Positions 54,921 through 62,931 of a stretch of 64,000 nucleotides of DNA are shown here, piece by piece (within the stretch, counting starts at the first letter, position 1; every line of letters starts with the position of its first letter). The notes below the pieces were generated by a model. The model did not search any database. It saw only the letters and a program-made list of their open reading frames with translations, and had not been told where the DNA came from. Position numbers and translations under genes: made by a program. The DNA is from a virus: the IMG/VR virus record IMGVR_UViG_3300028025_003904, positions 56,105-120,104 of that record; one strand, written 5' to 3'.

Positions 54921-54944
54921 AATGTATTATATTGTATTATCCCT

Positions 54945-54952
54945 TATAAATA
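54945..54952 (-). promoter_or_regulatory. Putative late promoter element of capsid-surface operon
   Basis: Sense TATTTATA 24 nt before the ATG at 54920, right after the major capsid terminator. Confidence 0.55.
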
Positions 54953-54969
54953 TATAGTTTTCCAATAAA

Positions 54970-55003
54970 CAAAAAAAAAGAGAGGATTTCTCCTCTCTCT
55001 TTT
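54970..55003 (-). terminator. Intrinsic terminator of major capsid gene
   Basis: GAGAGGA-GAAA-TCCTCTC (54997-54980) followed by nine T on the minus strand. A very strong, short-loop terminator 24 nt after the gp23 stop. Confidence 0.92.
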
Positions 55004-55026
55004 CAATCTATCCGTTTTAGATAAAA

Positions 55027-56673
55027 TTAGATGTTAGCCAAGCCTTCAACTAAAATCTTACCATAAAATTCTGGTCTCACGAGCTTCTTCGCGTAACGAG
55101 TCATAACACCTCTACGTGGAGTAAAGTTATCTGGGTCATACACTAATGGAGTCAAGATTAAAGGTACATATGGAGCATAAACCGCACCAGTCTCAAGGAA
55201 GTTATTTCCTTTGTAACCCAATAAGATTTCGTTAGAAGTCATGTAAGGGTTTTTGTAAACTGTGTAACGATTAGCCAATGAACCTACTTGAGTTACACCT
55301 GCTGCAAATTGTTTAGCATCTTTATCAGCGTTTACAGAGAAAGCTGGGATTGATTCTAAAATAGTACAAACGTCTGGAGAAGCAACGATAAAGTTAGCTC
55401 CACCACGCATTGTCAATTGGTGAATCTTGTTAGATACTTTGTTTAATTTAGTTCCTAAAGTCTGGAACCAAGTGTTTTTAGTGTAAGCACTTGCGTTAGC
55501 TGAATCAGAATCAACTGCGAATGCCGAACCATTCCACTCATTACCAATCTTTGTAGACCAATATTCAGTAGTTAATGCATTTCCTTTCAATAAATCCAAG
55601 ATTTCCAAGTCAATCTCTAAAGAGATATATTCAGATAACATAGCAGTCAATTCAGCTTCTGCATCAATTGAGTGATATGCGTTCAAATCTTGTGCTAATT
55701 CTGGAGTCCACACTGCTTTCAACTTACGAGTTTTAGCAACGATTGCTTCAGATTTCAATTCTAAATCTACTTGAGGAATGTTCAAGTTAGTACCACCTGA
55801 TGGGTTGTTGATAGGGTCTCTATCTTCGAAATCACCACGAGATGTTGCAGTTGGTTGTACTGAATATACTAAACCAATAGTTGCAGCAGTTGAACCTGAA
55901 GCCAATACTGATGAACTTACGATTAACGAAACTTGTCCGTTAGAAGAGTAAGTAGTCAATGCTGGGTAGTAAGTGTTGATTGAACCAGAAGTTCCACCTT
56001 GCAATGAACCAGATACATAGAATGAACGTACTGCGTTAGTATCAGCAGATAATGCTGCAACTGAAGCAGATGCTAAAGTAATTTTGTACAAGTTACCAGC
56101 AGAAACTGAAGCTGATAAAGATGAATCAAAATTGATGTCAGCTAAAGAAGTAACTTTAGTTGCGTTAGCGAAAGATACGATAGCAGATTGGTCATTAACC
56201 GAATATGCATAACGTCCTTCACCATAAAGACCATTTACAGGTGCATTAGTTGAACCTAACTTCGCTGCAGATGTTCCACCATATAAAGATGTGCTAGATG
56301 CATCACCATATCCTTTTCCAGTTGAACCATATTTGAAGTCCATGTAGAAAATCAAACCCGATGGTAAGTTCATTGGTTGAACCGAAACAAATTCCTTTGC
56401 TGCGATTTCACCAAAGATACGACGTACCAAAGGTAAAGCTACACCAGACCATTCTTCAGAACCACCTGAAAAACCTGTCTTTGTAGTCTCATCTAATAAT
56501 TGTTTTGCTTGGTTTTCTAAAATTACAGCCATTCCGTGCTCTTCAGTTGCACCAGTTAAGCCTTCTAATAAACCAGTTTTTTCCCACTTGTTTTTCAACC
56601 CGCGAGTTTGCTCAAGCATAACCGCAGTTGGGTTTTTGCCTTCCATTAATTTGTTTAAATTAAATTGTGCCAT
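55027..56673 (-). CDS. 23: Major capsid protein (gp23)
   Basis: 548 residues (T4 gp23: 521). The N-terminus NLNKLMEGKNPTAVM and ILENQAKQLLDET line up with T4's KPLLEG...KIFENQEKDF. ALPLVRRIFGEIAAKEFVSV and QPMNLPSGLIFYMDFKYG match the HK97-fold E-loop/backbone region. The end RYAKKLVRPEFYGKILVEGL is also typical. Likely gp21 cleavage sites (I/L-X-E) are Glu53 (ILE) and Glu62 (LDE); T4 is cut at residue 65. A moderate SD (AAGGA) lies 10 nt before the ATG. It forms the shell hexamers. Confident call. Confidence 0.95.
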   Translation of the reverse strand: MAQFNLNKLMEGKNPTAVMLEQTRGLKNKWEKTGLLEGLTGATEEHGMAVILENQAKQLLDETTKTGFSGGSEEWSGVALPLVRRIFGEIAAKEFVSVQPMNLPSGLIFYMDFKYGSTGKGYGDASSTSLYGGTSAAKLGSTNAPVNGLYGEGRYAYSVNDQSAIVSFANATKVTSLADINFDSSLSASVSAGNLYKITLASASVAALSADTNAVRSFYVSGSLQGGTSGSINTYYPALTTYSSNGQVSLIVSSSVLASGSTAATIGLVYSVQPTATSRGDFEDRDPINNPSGGTNLNIPQVDLELKSEAIVAKTRKLKAVWTPELAQDLNAYHSIDAEAELTAMLSEYISLEIDLEILDLLKGNALTTEYWSTKIGNEWNGSAFAVDSDSANASAYTKNTWFQTLGTKLNKVSNKIHQLTMRGGANFIVASPDVCTILESIPAFSVNADKDAKQFAAGVTQVGSLANRYTVYKNPYMTSNEILLGYKGNNFLETGAVYAPYVPLILTPLVYDPDNFTPRRGVMTRYAKKLVRPEFYGKILVEGLANI

Positions 56674-56693
56674 TTGTTTTTGTTCCTTATTTG

Positions 56694-57890
56694 TTATTTA
56701 ATTAATCCTGCTAATTGTTTAAATCTATCAGAGTAAGCAGAATTTTCGCTGATGATTTGTTTTTTAACACCTGTACTCTTTTGTGGTTTAGAAGCTCCTT
56801 CAGTAATTCTCTTTACAGATTGTACTTTCTTAACACTTCCACCCATCTTCATAGATTCGGCGATTGTTGAGTAAACCAATTTCACTTCACGAATTGTTCC
56901 AGTTCTATCGAATGAATCAATAACTTTTGTTTTTTGTTCGTTAGTCAAATTGTATCCTCTAAATAATTTGTTAGAATATAAAAGTTTAGCGTTCAATAAG
57001 TTAATCTCATTGATTGTAGACTTCAAAGTTTTGATTACAGATATTGCTTGTCTCAATTCATTTTTCAATGATTTTGCTTCTGCTACTGCTGCTTTCTCTT
57101 CTTCTTCTGCTGCTTCTTCGTCTTCTAATTCTTTGATGATAGATTCGATGTTTAATTCTTCTTCACCATCTTCTTCTTCACCTTCTTCCATTTCAGAAGC
57201 TTCTTCGTCTTCACCATATCCTTCTAATTTAGCTATTTCTTTTCTTAATTCAGCGATTTTTTCTGCGTTAGGATTTTCTTCTTCTTCATCTTCTTCCGAA
57301 ATTGATGAATCTGAATCATCTGCGTTCATGTAAGTATCAACATCATCTGCATCTTCTTCCATTTCATCATCTGCTCCTAATTCGTCTTCTAATTCACGAA
57401 TAATAGCTTCTAAATCTAAATCATCTTCAGATGGAGCTTCCATAGAATCATCTTCCATATCTTCACCTTCTTCCATTTCAGCTGCATCTTCCGCTGCATC
57501 TTCCATTGAATCTTCGTCTTCTTCTTCTGTGATTGATTTAGCGAAATCATAATCTTCAACCTCATCCTCTGGCTTACCAGAAGTTTTAGTTACGTCTGCT
57601 GCACCTAACTCATCTTCATCAGCTGCTGAATCTAATGTTGGTTGTGCACCACCTCCAATGTTAGAAGAACTTAATTCTTCTTCCATTTTATCTTCTTCTT
57701 CCTCTTCTCCCTCATGCATTTCGTCATCAGCTTCCATATCTTCAGCTTCTGCACGCAATTTTTGAGAAAGAATTGACTTCAAACGAGGAGTAAATGCTTC
57801 CTCTAATTGAAGTTTTGCGTTTGCTAATGCAGTTTCTCTTACAGCTTTAGCATCGGCGATTGCTTCTTTTAACAATTTTGAACTTGCCAT
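56694..57890 (-). CDS. 22: Prohead core scaffold (gp22-like), acidic
   Basis: 398 residues. N-terminal helix ASSKLLKEAIADAKAVRETA, then about 200 residues extremely rich in Glu and Asp (many EEEDE/MEEGE runs), then a helical C-terminal part (RQAISVIKTLKSTINEINLL, KVIDSFDRTGTIREVKLVYS). Acidic, coiled-coil scaffold cores are removed by gp21 during head maturation. The order 21-22-23 is as in T4. It is longer than T4 gp22 (269). Good call from composition and synteny. Confidence 0.82.
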   Translation of the reverse strand: MASSKLLKEAIADAKAVRETALANAKLQLEEAFTPRLKSILSQKLRAEAEDMEADDEMHEGEEEEEDKMEEELSSSNIGGGAQPTLDSAADEDELGAADVTKTSGKPEDEVEDYDFAKSITEEEDEDSMEDAAEDAAEMEEGEDMEDDSMEAPSEDDLDLEAIIRELEDELGADDEMEEDADDVDTYMNADDSDSSISEEDEEEENPNAEKIAELRKEIAKLEGYGEDEEASEMEEGEEEDGEEELNIESIIKELEDEEAAEEEEKAAVAEAKSLKNELRQAISVIKTLKSTINEINLLNAKLLYSNKLFRGYNLTNEQKTKVIDSFDRTGTIREVKLVYSTIAESMKMGGSVKKVQSVKRITEGASKPQKSTGVKKQIISENSAYSDRFKQLAGLIK

Positions 57891-58058
57891 TTTTTATACT
57901 TGATTTTTTCTAAACCCATTGATTTCGGGTCTAATAGAATTTTGTTAGATTTTCGGTGAGTTTATATAAGGATAAACTATTCATCAACTAACAGGATATT
58001 AACCAAATGATATTGGTATTACATTATATAGATATATACTTTTTAAAAAAAAAGTAAA
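57891..58058 (-). promoter_or_regulatory. Long leader of scaffold-capsid operon
   Basis: 168 nt without a gene. It contains TATCTATA (58034-58027), a one-base variant of the late element, 136 nt before the scaffold ATG. Two weak stems follow (TCTAA...TTAGA; ACCCG...GGGT). An untranslated leader of about 130 nt is unusual here, where most are 20-50 nt. Confidence 0.4.
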
Positions 58059-58301
58059 TTATTTATATAAACTACGAAATTTTTTTGGTATTTCTTTTAA
58101 TTTTTTACCTCTGTAAAGGTCTTTTTGCTGAACCAATTGTTTTCTTTCAGCTTTTTCCATCATTTCTCTTTTAGTAACGGATGGTTTAGTAAATTGTTGT
58201 CTATCTCTTAATTCTTTAACAACACCAATTGCATCAAACTTTTTCTTTAATTTTTTTAATGCTCCAGCAATATTGCCGTCTTTTACTTCAATGTTAATCA
58301 T
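58059..58301 (-). CDS. rpsU: Phage-encoded ribosomal protein bS21
   Basis: 80 residues. INIEVKDGNIAGALKKLKKK, FDAIGVVKELRDRQQFTKPS and VTKREMMEKAERK follow bS21 closely (V+.ge.i..ALk+.K+kf...Gv..el+.R..f.KPS..+Re...kA). The G-V/T-V-K/R-E/Q-L-R-x-R-x-x-F-x-K-P-S form is that of Bacteroidota bS21. It has about 16 extra C-terminal residues, basic (YRGKKLKEIPKKFRSLYK). bS21 binds the 30S platform next to the anti-Shine-Dalgarno; phage copies are known from large viral genomes. It lies in the head operon, 4 nt after an internal-protein gene. Replacement of host bS21 in ribosomes during infection is the likely role. Confidence 0.9.
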   Translation of the reverse strand: MINIEVKDGNIAGALKKLKKKFDAIGVVKELRDRQQFTKPSVTKREMMEKAERKQLVQQKDLYRGKKLKEIPKKFRSLYK

Positions 58302-58305
58302 AACT

Positions 58306-58668
58306 TTACTTTTGTTCTACTTTAGTATAACGTTGATTTTTATCGTTTTGTATTCTTTTCTTTGTTGATTTTACTTTATCATAAGATGGAGCACCATTGA
58401 TATATCCACCGGGTAGGGATAAACCTACACCGGCTCCACCGGGAAACCCATCTTCTTTAACCATAGACTCTGAACAACCGATTGCATCATAGAACTTACT
58501 ATAATCAAACTTTATTCCTTCATCTTTGAATTGTCTTACCATATTATCAGCAATAGATTTACGATTTTCTACATCTAATACTTGATTTAGAATATCAACA
58601 ATACCATCTACCATTTGGTATTCGTTATTGTCTAACTTTTCTTTTAATATAGTTTTTAACTTTATCAT
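58306..58668 (-). CDS. Putative internal head protein with MIKL leader
   Basis: 120 residues. The leader MIKLKTILKE matches three other genes here and ends L-K-E, a gp21-type cleavage site. The body has a helical domain (VDGIVDILNQVLDVENRKSI) and a Gly-rich, basic tail (GFPGGAGVGLSLPGGYING, KSTKKRIQNDKNQRYTKVEQ). Start overlaps the previous stop by one base (TAATG). The leader suggests packaging into the prohead core followed by removal of the first ten residues. Confidence 0.72.
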   Translation of the reverse strand: MIKLKTILKEKLDNNEYQMVDGIVDILNQVLDVENRKSIADNMVRQFKDEGIKFDYSKFYDAIGCSESMVKEDGFPGGAGVGLSLPGGYINGAPSYDKVKSTKKRIQNDKNQRYTKVEQK

Positions 58669-59492
58669 TACAATTTGTTAAATAATTTATCAGTATCAAT
58701 GTCAAATGCATATCCAGCACCAGCGTGTCTTCTATCTTGCTCCAATGATATACCCAATTTTTTTTCTAAACGGGTTTGTAGAGATTTAATAAACTCTTCT
58801 TTACTACTTTTATTTATTATAGTATCAATTTTTTCTATTTCTTTTCTTGATTGTGGTAGTAAAACAATATTTTTGTTTGGAGATGATACATAAAATGAAA
58901 CACCACCTACTTGCGCAAAATCTAACTTTGTAGTTGCTTCTTCTATTACCTCTTCTTTAACTTGCGGTTTGAATGCAGTATGGTATGGATTGGAATAAAC
59001 AACTCCTTGTTCAAACGATATACCTTCTTTTTTTAAAGTTCTTTTTTTAAGAATTATTTGTTGGATTTGTGAAAATATAGATTGTATATCTTTATCCAAT
59101 TGCTTTTCTTCTGGACTCATCGGTGTTGTCATATCAACATTTGAGTAAAGTTTTTTCTTTTTAGCAATTAATACATCTACTTTTTTAATTAAATCGTTTT
59201 TTACTTTATCCAAGTCTTTTACGATTTCAGGTGCAGTTTCTTCTTTTACATATCCTTTGGATGTGTAATCTTTTCTTGCTTTTAAATAATCAGTTTTATT
59301 TTTCTTTATATATGAAAGTAATTCTGCAGTTGTATCAAATGATTTTTGACCTGAACCTTTTATGTTGTCAATCCAAAATGAGTCAGAGTCTCTATCGTAT
59401 GAGTAATCACCAACTTTTTTGCCATCTAATGTTATTACACTTTTTTCGGCTTTCCAAGTCTCTTCTTTTAAGAATTTATTTAACTTTATCAT
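58668..59492 (-). CDS. Putative internal head protein with MIKL leader
   Basis: 275 residues from the ATG at 59492 (MIKLNKFLKEETWKAEKSVI); the upstream extension to 59507 would overlap the earlier gene. Leader ends L-K-E. Residues about 20-60 form a small beta domain, about 75-140 a Lys-rich coiled coil (LDKVKNDLIKKVDVLIAKKK), and the C-terminal part another alpha/beta domain (VGGVSFYVSSPNKNIVLLPQ), ending YAFDIDTDKLFNKL. No recognised enzyme motif. Confidence 0.72.
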   Translation of the reverse strand: MIKLNKFLKEETWKAEKSVITLDGKKVGDYSYDRDSDSFWIDNIKGSGQKSFDTTAELLSYIKKNKTDYLKARKDYTSKGYVKEETAPEIVKDLDKVKNDLIKKVDVLIAKKKKLYSNVDMTTPMSPEEKQLDKDIQSIFSQIQQIILKKRTLKKEGISFEQGVVYSNPYHTAFKPQVKEEVIEEATTKLDFAQVGGVSFYVSSPNKNIVLLPQSRKEIEKIDTIINKSSKEEFIKSLQTRLEKKLGISLEQDRRHAGAGYAFDIDTDKLFNKL

Positions 59493-59782
59493 TATCCTAT
59501 ATAGCAATTAAGTTCGTATCCGTTTTTCATTCCGTATACCTGAATATGCAATTGTTTGTTTGTTGGTTTATCACCTTTAGTCAATTCAACAGAAACTTTA
59601 ACAGTCTTTCCTTCCGATGGTTTACGGGGTCCCATTCCTATCTTTCTAAATGAGTCATCATCATCTACCATATATCCCTTCTTCAAAGCATATTCTTTGG
59701 CAGTTTGAATTGCTTCCGTATATGATTTGTGATATACTTTGAAATCGGTTGCTTCGCTTAATAAATCGTTTAACTTTATCAT
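59492..59782 (-). CDS. Putative internal head protein with MIKL leader
   Basis: 96 residues: leader MIKLNDLLSEA (L-S-E site), then TDFKVYHKSYTEAIQTAKEY and KTVKVSVELTKGDKPTN...LHIQVYG. Small alpha/beta body, basic. Its stop overlaps the next ATG (TAATG). The leader is strikingly close in design to the T4 IPI/IPIII leaders (MKTYQEFIAEA-type). Confidence 0.74.
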   Translation of the reverse strand: MIKLNDLLSEATDFKVYHKSYTEAIQTAKEYALKKGYMVDDDDSFRKIGMGPRKPSEGKTVKVSVELTKGDKPTNKQLHIQVYGMKNGYELNCYIG

Positions 59783-59797
59783 CTTATTTTTTTATTA

Positions 59798-60526
59798 TCA
59801 ATGTTTAAGCAAATCATTTATTACTTTATCGTATAATCTTTGACTATTTGTATTACCAGCTCCAGTAAATCCTCTTTCTTTTTGTAAATATGCAACAACT
59901 CTACCTCTCAATGTTCTTTCAACTTCATTTGATTGTATTACTTTTTTAACGGCTGATTTAATATCATCGTATTCAGGAAATTCGTTTCCATTGGCATCTC
60001 TTGCTTCGTTTGTTTTACCTGCTCTTAAATCTGCTAAATCATCTGAACCAATATCACCATCTTTATCAACATCTAATTTGTGTTGATTTCCAACTAGCTT
60101 TTCGTTACGGATACCTAATCTTTGATTTACTTCTTCTTCACTCAATTCACTAACACCATAGTATCTACCTATAATATGTCCCATATCTTCGTATAGGTTT
60201 TCCATTTGTGAATGTAGTGATTTTGCCTCGTTAGCAATCTTTTCGAATTGAGATGATAGTTTCCCTAGCTCATTCATATTGCGTTTGACTGTGCTCTCGT
60301 CAAAGTGATTACCAGCTTCTTTATTAGCGAACTCACTAGCTGCGTCTGTAATTGCACCTAATGTTTCAGCAATTTGTGCCAAATCATTCTCATGCTTTAA
60401 CTTTGGTCCAAATGAACCATAAGTAGAAATGATTTCTAAAAAGTGTCTTCTTGCTTCGTTGCTTAAAGTTTGTTTAGGTGCTTTCTTATCTTCACCTTCA
60501 CCCATTAATTTCTTTAACTTTATCAT
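59798..60526 (-). CDS. Putative internal head protein with MIKL leader and EF-hand-like loop
   Basis: 242 residues from the ATG at 60526 (MIKLKKLMGEGEDKKAPKQT). Leader ends M-G-E. Residues about 25-130 are a helical bundle (ETLGAITDAASEFANKEAGN; SSQFEKIANEAKSLHSQMEN). The loop LDVDKDGDIGSDDLADLRAG has the DXDXDGXI...D pattern of EF-hand or dockerin calcium loops. A C-terminal helical domain ends RLYDKVINDLLKH. Similar D-rich loops occur in marine T4-like head proteins. Two nt after the 74-residue gene. Confidence 0.75.
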   Translation of the reverse strand: MIKLKKLMGEGEDKKAPKQTLSNEARRHFLEIISTYGSFGPKLKHENDLAQIAETLGAITDAASEFANKEAGNHFDESTVKRNMNELGKLSSQFEKIANEAKSLHSQMENLYEDMGHIIGRYYGVSELSEEEVNQRLGIRNEKLVGNQHKLDVDKDGDIGSDDLADLRAGKTNEARDANGNEFPEYDDIKSAVKKVIQSNEVERTLRGRVVAYLQKERGFTGAGNTNSQRLYDKVINDLLKH

Positions 60527-60527
60527 C

Positions 60528-60752
60528 TTATTTTGCTTCAAATTGTTCTATAAGTTTGATTGCCATATCAATGTGCTTGATTGCTTCTTTGCTATAAGGT
60601 GCAATGTTATGCTTAACCTCTTTCAATCTATCTAATGATTTTTCACGAGTCATTGCGTGCATTGCTGCTTCTAACAAATCTCTTCTTTCTTGCTCATTAG
60701 ATTTGGCTTTAATCTTATTAGAAGCCATATATTGCGTTATATTAAATGCCAT
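60528..60752 (-). CDS. Small helical head-assembly protein
   Basis: 74 residues, helical and Lys-rich (NIKAKSNEQERRDLLEAAMH-like centre; IKHIDMAIKLIEQFEAK). No MIKL leader. Between gp21 and the internal-protein genes, where T4 has small prohead-core genes 67/68; equivalence not shown. Confidence 0.68.
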   Translation of the reverse strand: MAFNITQYMASNKIKAKSNEQERRDLLEAAMHAMTREKSLDRLKEVKHNIAPYSKEAIKHIDMAIKLIEQFEAK

Positions 60753-60759
60753 ATTTTTA

Positions 60760-61344
60760 TTAGTTTAATTCTTCTATAATTTGTCTCATTAAATCTTGTG
60801 ATTTACACCACTTTCCACATTCTTCGATTTCTCTTTTAACACTTTCATTCATAGCAGTTGGAGACATGAATGCACCATGTGTAGATGGATTTGAAACGAA
60901 GTCCCATCCGATTAATTCAAAATCTTCTTGTACCATTACAGTATTCTCTCTCATAGGTTTAACTGAACCCATACCTCTACTACTAATACCCAAACGGATA
61001 TTGTGTTTAAACAACTCCTTTAAGATGTTACCAGATGGGGTTGAAAGAACCTCTACCGTACCACATAAGTCTTTACCATCCCACCAAATCTCTTTGATGT
61101 TGTGTGATACGTTCTTTAAGTTGATTACAGTTGATTCTGGATGGTCTAATTCACCCAATGCTCTACGTTCTTGTATTAAGGTTTCGTATTTCTTTGCTTC
61201 CCTCTGTAATATGTTAAGAGGATAGATACGATGGTTTTGATTAGGAGCATCCGCACGCTGCAATACACCTTTAACCAAAAACTTTCCGTTTGCATCTTCC
61301 TGTATAGTTCCTTCGAAAAGGTTATGCTCTATTAATAATCCCAT
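60760..61344 (-). CDS. 21: Prohead protease (gp21, S80 family)
   Basis: 194 residues. Catalytic His68 is in RALGELDHPEST and Ser121/122 is in LGISSRGMGSVKP, matching the HP...SSRG pair of T4 gp21-like serine proteases (herpes-protease fold). GVLQRADAPNQNHRIYPLNI near the N-terminus is also typical (N.NgR.YP). It removes the scaffold and trims head proteins after L/I-X-E. T4 gp21 is 212 residues. Order 21-22-23 is kept. Confident call. Confidence 0.93.
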   Translation of the reverse strand: MGLLIEHNLFEGTIQEDANGKFLVKGVLQRADAPNQNHRIYPLNILQREAKKYETLIQERRALGELDHPESTVINLKNVSHNIKEIWWDGKDLCGTVEVLSTPSGNILKELFKHNIRLGISSRGMGSVKPMRENTVMVQEDFELIGWDFVSNPSTHGAFMSPTAMNESVKREIEECGKWCKSQDLMRQIIEELN

Positions 61345-61347
61345 ATC

Positions 61348-62220
61348 TTATGCTAGTAAGTAGTAATACTCTTTAAAATGTTTGATTCGGTCAGCCAATC
61401 CTATTGTACCACCATTTACTCTTTTTGTTATTTGTGTAACTACCGCATCGGAAGACCCACCATCAGCTAACTTATGTAATCCGTTTTTAGAGAAGAACCA
61501 AGCCGCCGAGAGCAAAGCGTATTTTGATGCAACCACATCTGGGTTAGCACAAACATCTTCACCGATGGACTTACCGAATGCGGTATAGTTTTCCTTTCCA
61601 GTTAATTGAATATATCCACGTCCTCTGAATTTGTAGCCCTCACGAGTTGCTTCAACTCCATTTCCCATACGTCCACCATATACTCTACTTGCAATCATCT
61701 CCGGCTTTCTCTCATATGCCATTGCTAATTGCACCGTTGGAAAGTATTTCTTAAATATACCCATCAATCCTTTTGCAGAATAGTTTAGGTTTTCTTGTGT
61801 TGCTTTGAAACCACCACTTTCATGTCCACATTGTGCCAAAAAGTGTGCTAATCTTAAAGGAGTGTTTATACCAAACTTCGCTGCCGTATCTGGAATCATA
61901 GCGATTACGTGTGCAGGAATATGTCCTTTTAATTTATCTAATTTTAAACCAGGATAAGATGGTGATGCTGCAACTGTTGGTGCAGGTGCTACAACGGGTG
62001 TAGGAGTTGCTACTATTGCCGGTTTAGGAACTGGAGTTAAACCCATAATCTTATTCCAAGTATTTGGTCCAACAATACCATCTGCTGCCAAACCATTTTT
62101 AGTTTGCCAAGCTTTAACCGCATCTTCCGTTTTTGGTCCGAAATTACCAACTGGGTCTAGTCCCAATTTAACCTGTAATTTCTTTACATCTTCGTTATTA
62201 TCACCTCTCTTCAATAACAT
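61348..62220 (-). CDS. Endolysin: peptidoglycan-binding + GH19
   Basis: 290 residues from the ATG at 62220 (SD-like AGAGGG 7 nt before it); the longer frame to 62250 overlaps the upstream gene. Residues 1-60 form a PG_binding_1 domain (KRGDNNEDVKKLQVKLGLD, KAWQTKNGLAADGIVGPNTW). A Pro/Ala/Val linker covers 62-90. The GH19 domain (about 95-290) has catalytic His133-Glu134 in QCGHESGGF and the substrate motif GRGYIQLTGKENY. It cleaves peptidoglycan for host lysis. Lies between head-assembly genes rather than in a lysis cassette. No signal peptide, so a holin elsewhere is expected. Confidence 0.9.
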   Translation of the reverse strand: MLLKRGDNNEDVKKLQVKLGLDPVGNFGPKTEDAVKAWQTKNGLAADGIVGPNTWNKIMGLTPVPKPAIVATPTPVVAPAPTVAASPSYPGLKLDKLKGHIPAHVIAMIPDTAAKFGINTPLRLAHFLAQCGHESGGFKATQENLNYSAKGLMGIFKKYFPTVQLAMAYERKPEMIASRVYGGRMGNGVEATREGYKFRGRGYIQLTGKENYTAFGKSIGEDVCANPDVVASKYALLSAAWFFSKNGLHKLADGGSSDAVVTQITKRVNGGTIGLADRIKHFKEYYYLLA

Positions 62221-62222
62221 AA

Positions 62223-62930
62223 TTAATCCCTCTCTTGTTTTGCTTTCCAAGCTGCATCTACTTTATTAAAAAATGCTTTCTTTTCATCATCACTCATAGA
62301 TGGAATAGATTTACCAGCTTTATCCATTACTTTTTGGAAAAACTTTTGGTATTCTGCTTCCTCTTGCATTACTTCTCTTACGATTGATTTTAATGCCTCT
62401 CTTTTTAATGATTTTTGCTTACCCATAGTTTGTGGTAACCCATTTGCTACATTTTCAATATCTTCGCTGATTTTATATTTCATTCCCAAATGCCCTTTAC
62501 CCATATCTTTTACATTAAACTTTTGGTGAAATGTAGATTGTTGTGCTGCTTTTGGTGTAATATCTAAAATCCAATCATTACCATCTTTTGATAAATAGTA
62601 TGCATTTTTATCACTAGTCAAAGTTCTTACGATTGCATCTTTTGATATACCCTCGTTTACATATTCGAACTTAAAGTCCTGATTCTTTTGTGATTCAGCA
62701 CTTACTACTGCTAATAAACCAACTTTTGATTTAGGAACTTTTAATTGAGTAATTGCTTTTTGTTTTGCATCATACAAATCTTTTCCATCAATATCAATTT
62801 TTTTACCCATAAAGAATGCGATGAACTTTGTTTCCTCTAATTGTTGTTCTTGAACTTGTGCAGTTCTTGAACCAATTGGTCCACCTAATGCTTGAAGAGT
62901 AACGATACCCGATTTTGATAAATGTCTCAT
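62223..62930 (-). CDS. Hypothetical head-assembly protein
   Basis: 235 residues. The middle KFIAFFMGKKIDIDGKDLYD, then AKQKAITQLKVPKSKVGLLAV, resembles short modules in marine T4-like head proteins. The end EYQKFFQKVMDKAGKSIPSM, DDEKKAFFNKVDAAWKAKQE is a helical hairpin found in the same group (FF..V...G..SP..L.de.KK.FF..VD..W). Stops 2 nt before the endolysin start. Likely a prohead-core component, by context. Confidence 0.68.
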   Translation of the reverse strand: MRHLSKSGIVTLQALGGPIGSRTAQVQEQQLEETKFIAFFMGKKIDIDGKDLYDAKQKAITQLKVPKSKVGLLAVVSAESQKNQDFKFEYVNEGISKDAIVRTLTSDKNAYYLSKDGNDWILDITPKAAQQSTFHQKFNVKDMGKGHLGMKYKISEDIENVANGLPQTMGKQKSLKREALKSIVREVMQEEAEYQKFFQKVMDKAGKSIPSMSDDEKKAFFNKVDAAWKAKQERD

Positions 62931-62931
62931 A

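Noticed and set aside
9819-54952. Plus-strand T4-type late promoters (TATAAATA)
   Set aside because: No plus-strand genes follow these sites; placement relative to minus-strand starts and terminators fits sense elements better. Kept as an open alternative in the findings.
57891-58058. Riboswitch or ncRNA in the scaffold leader
   Set aside because: Only two weak short stems; no known riboswitch core could be recognised.
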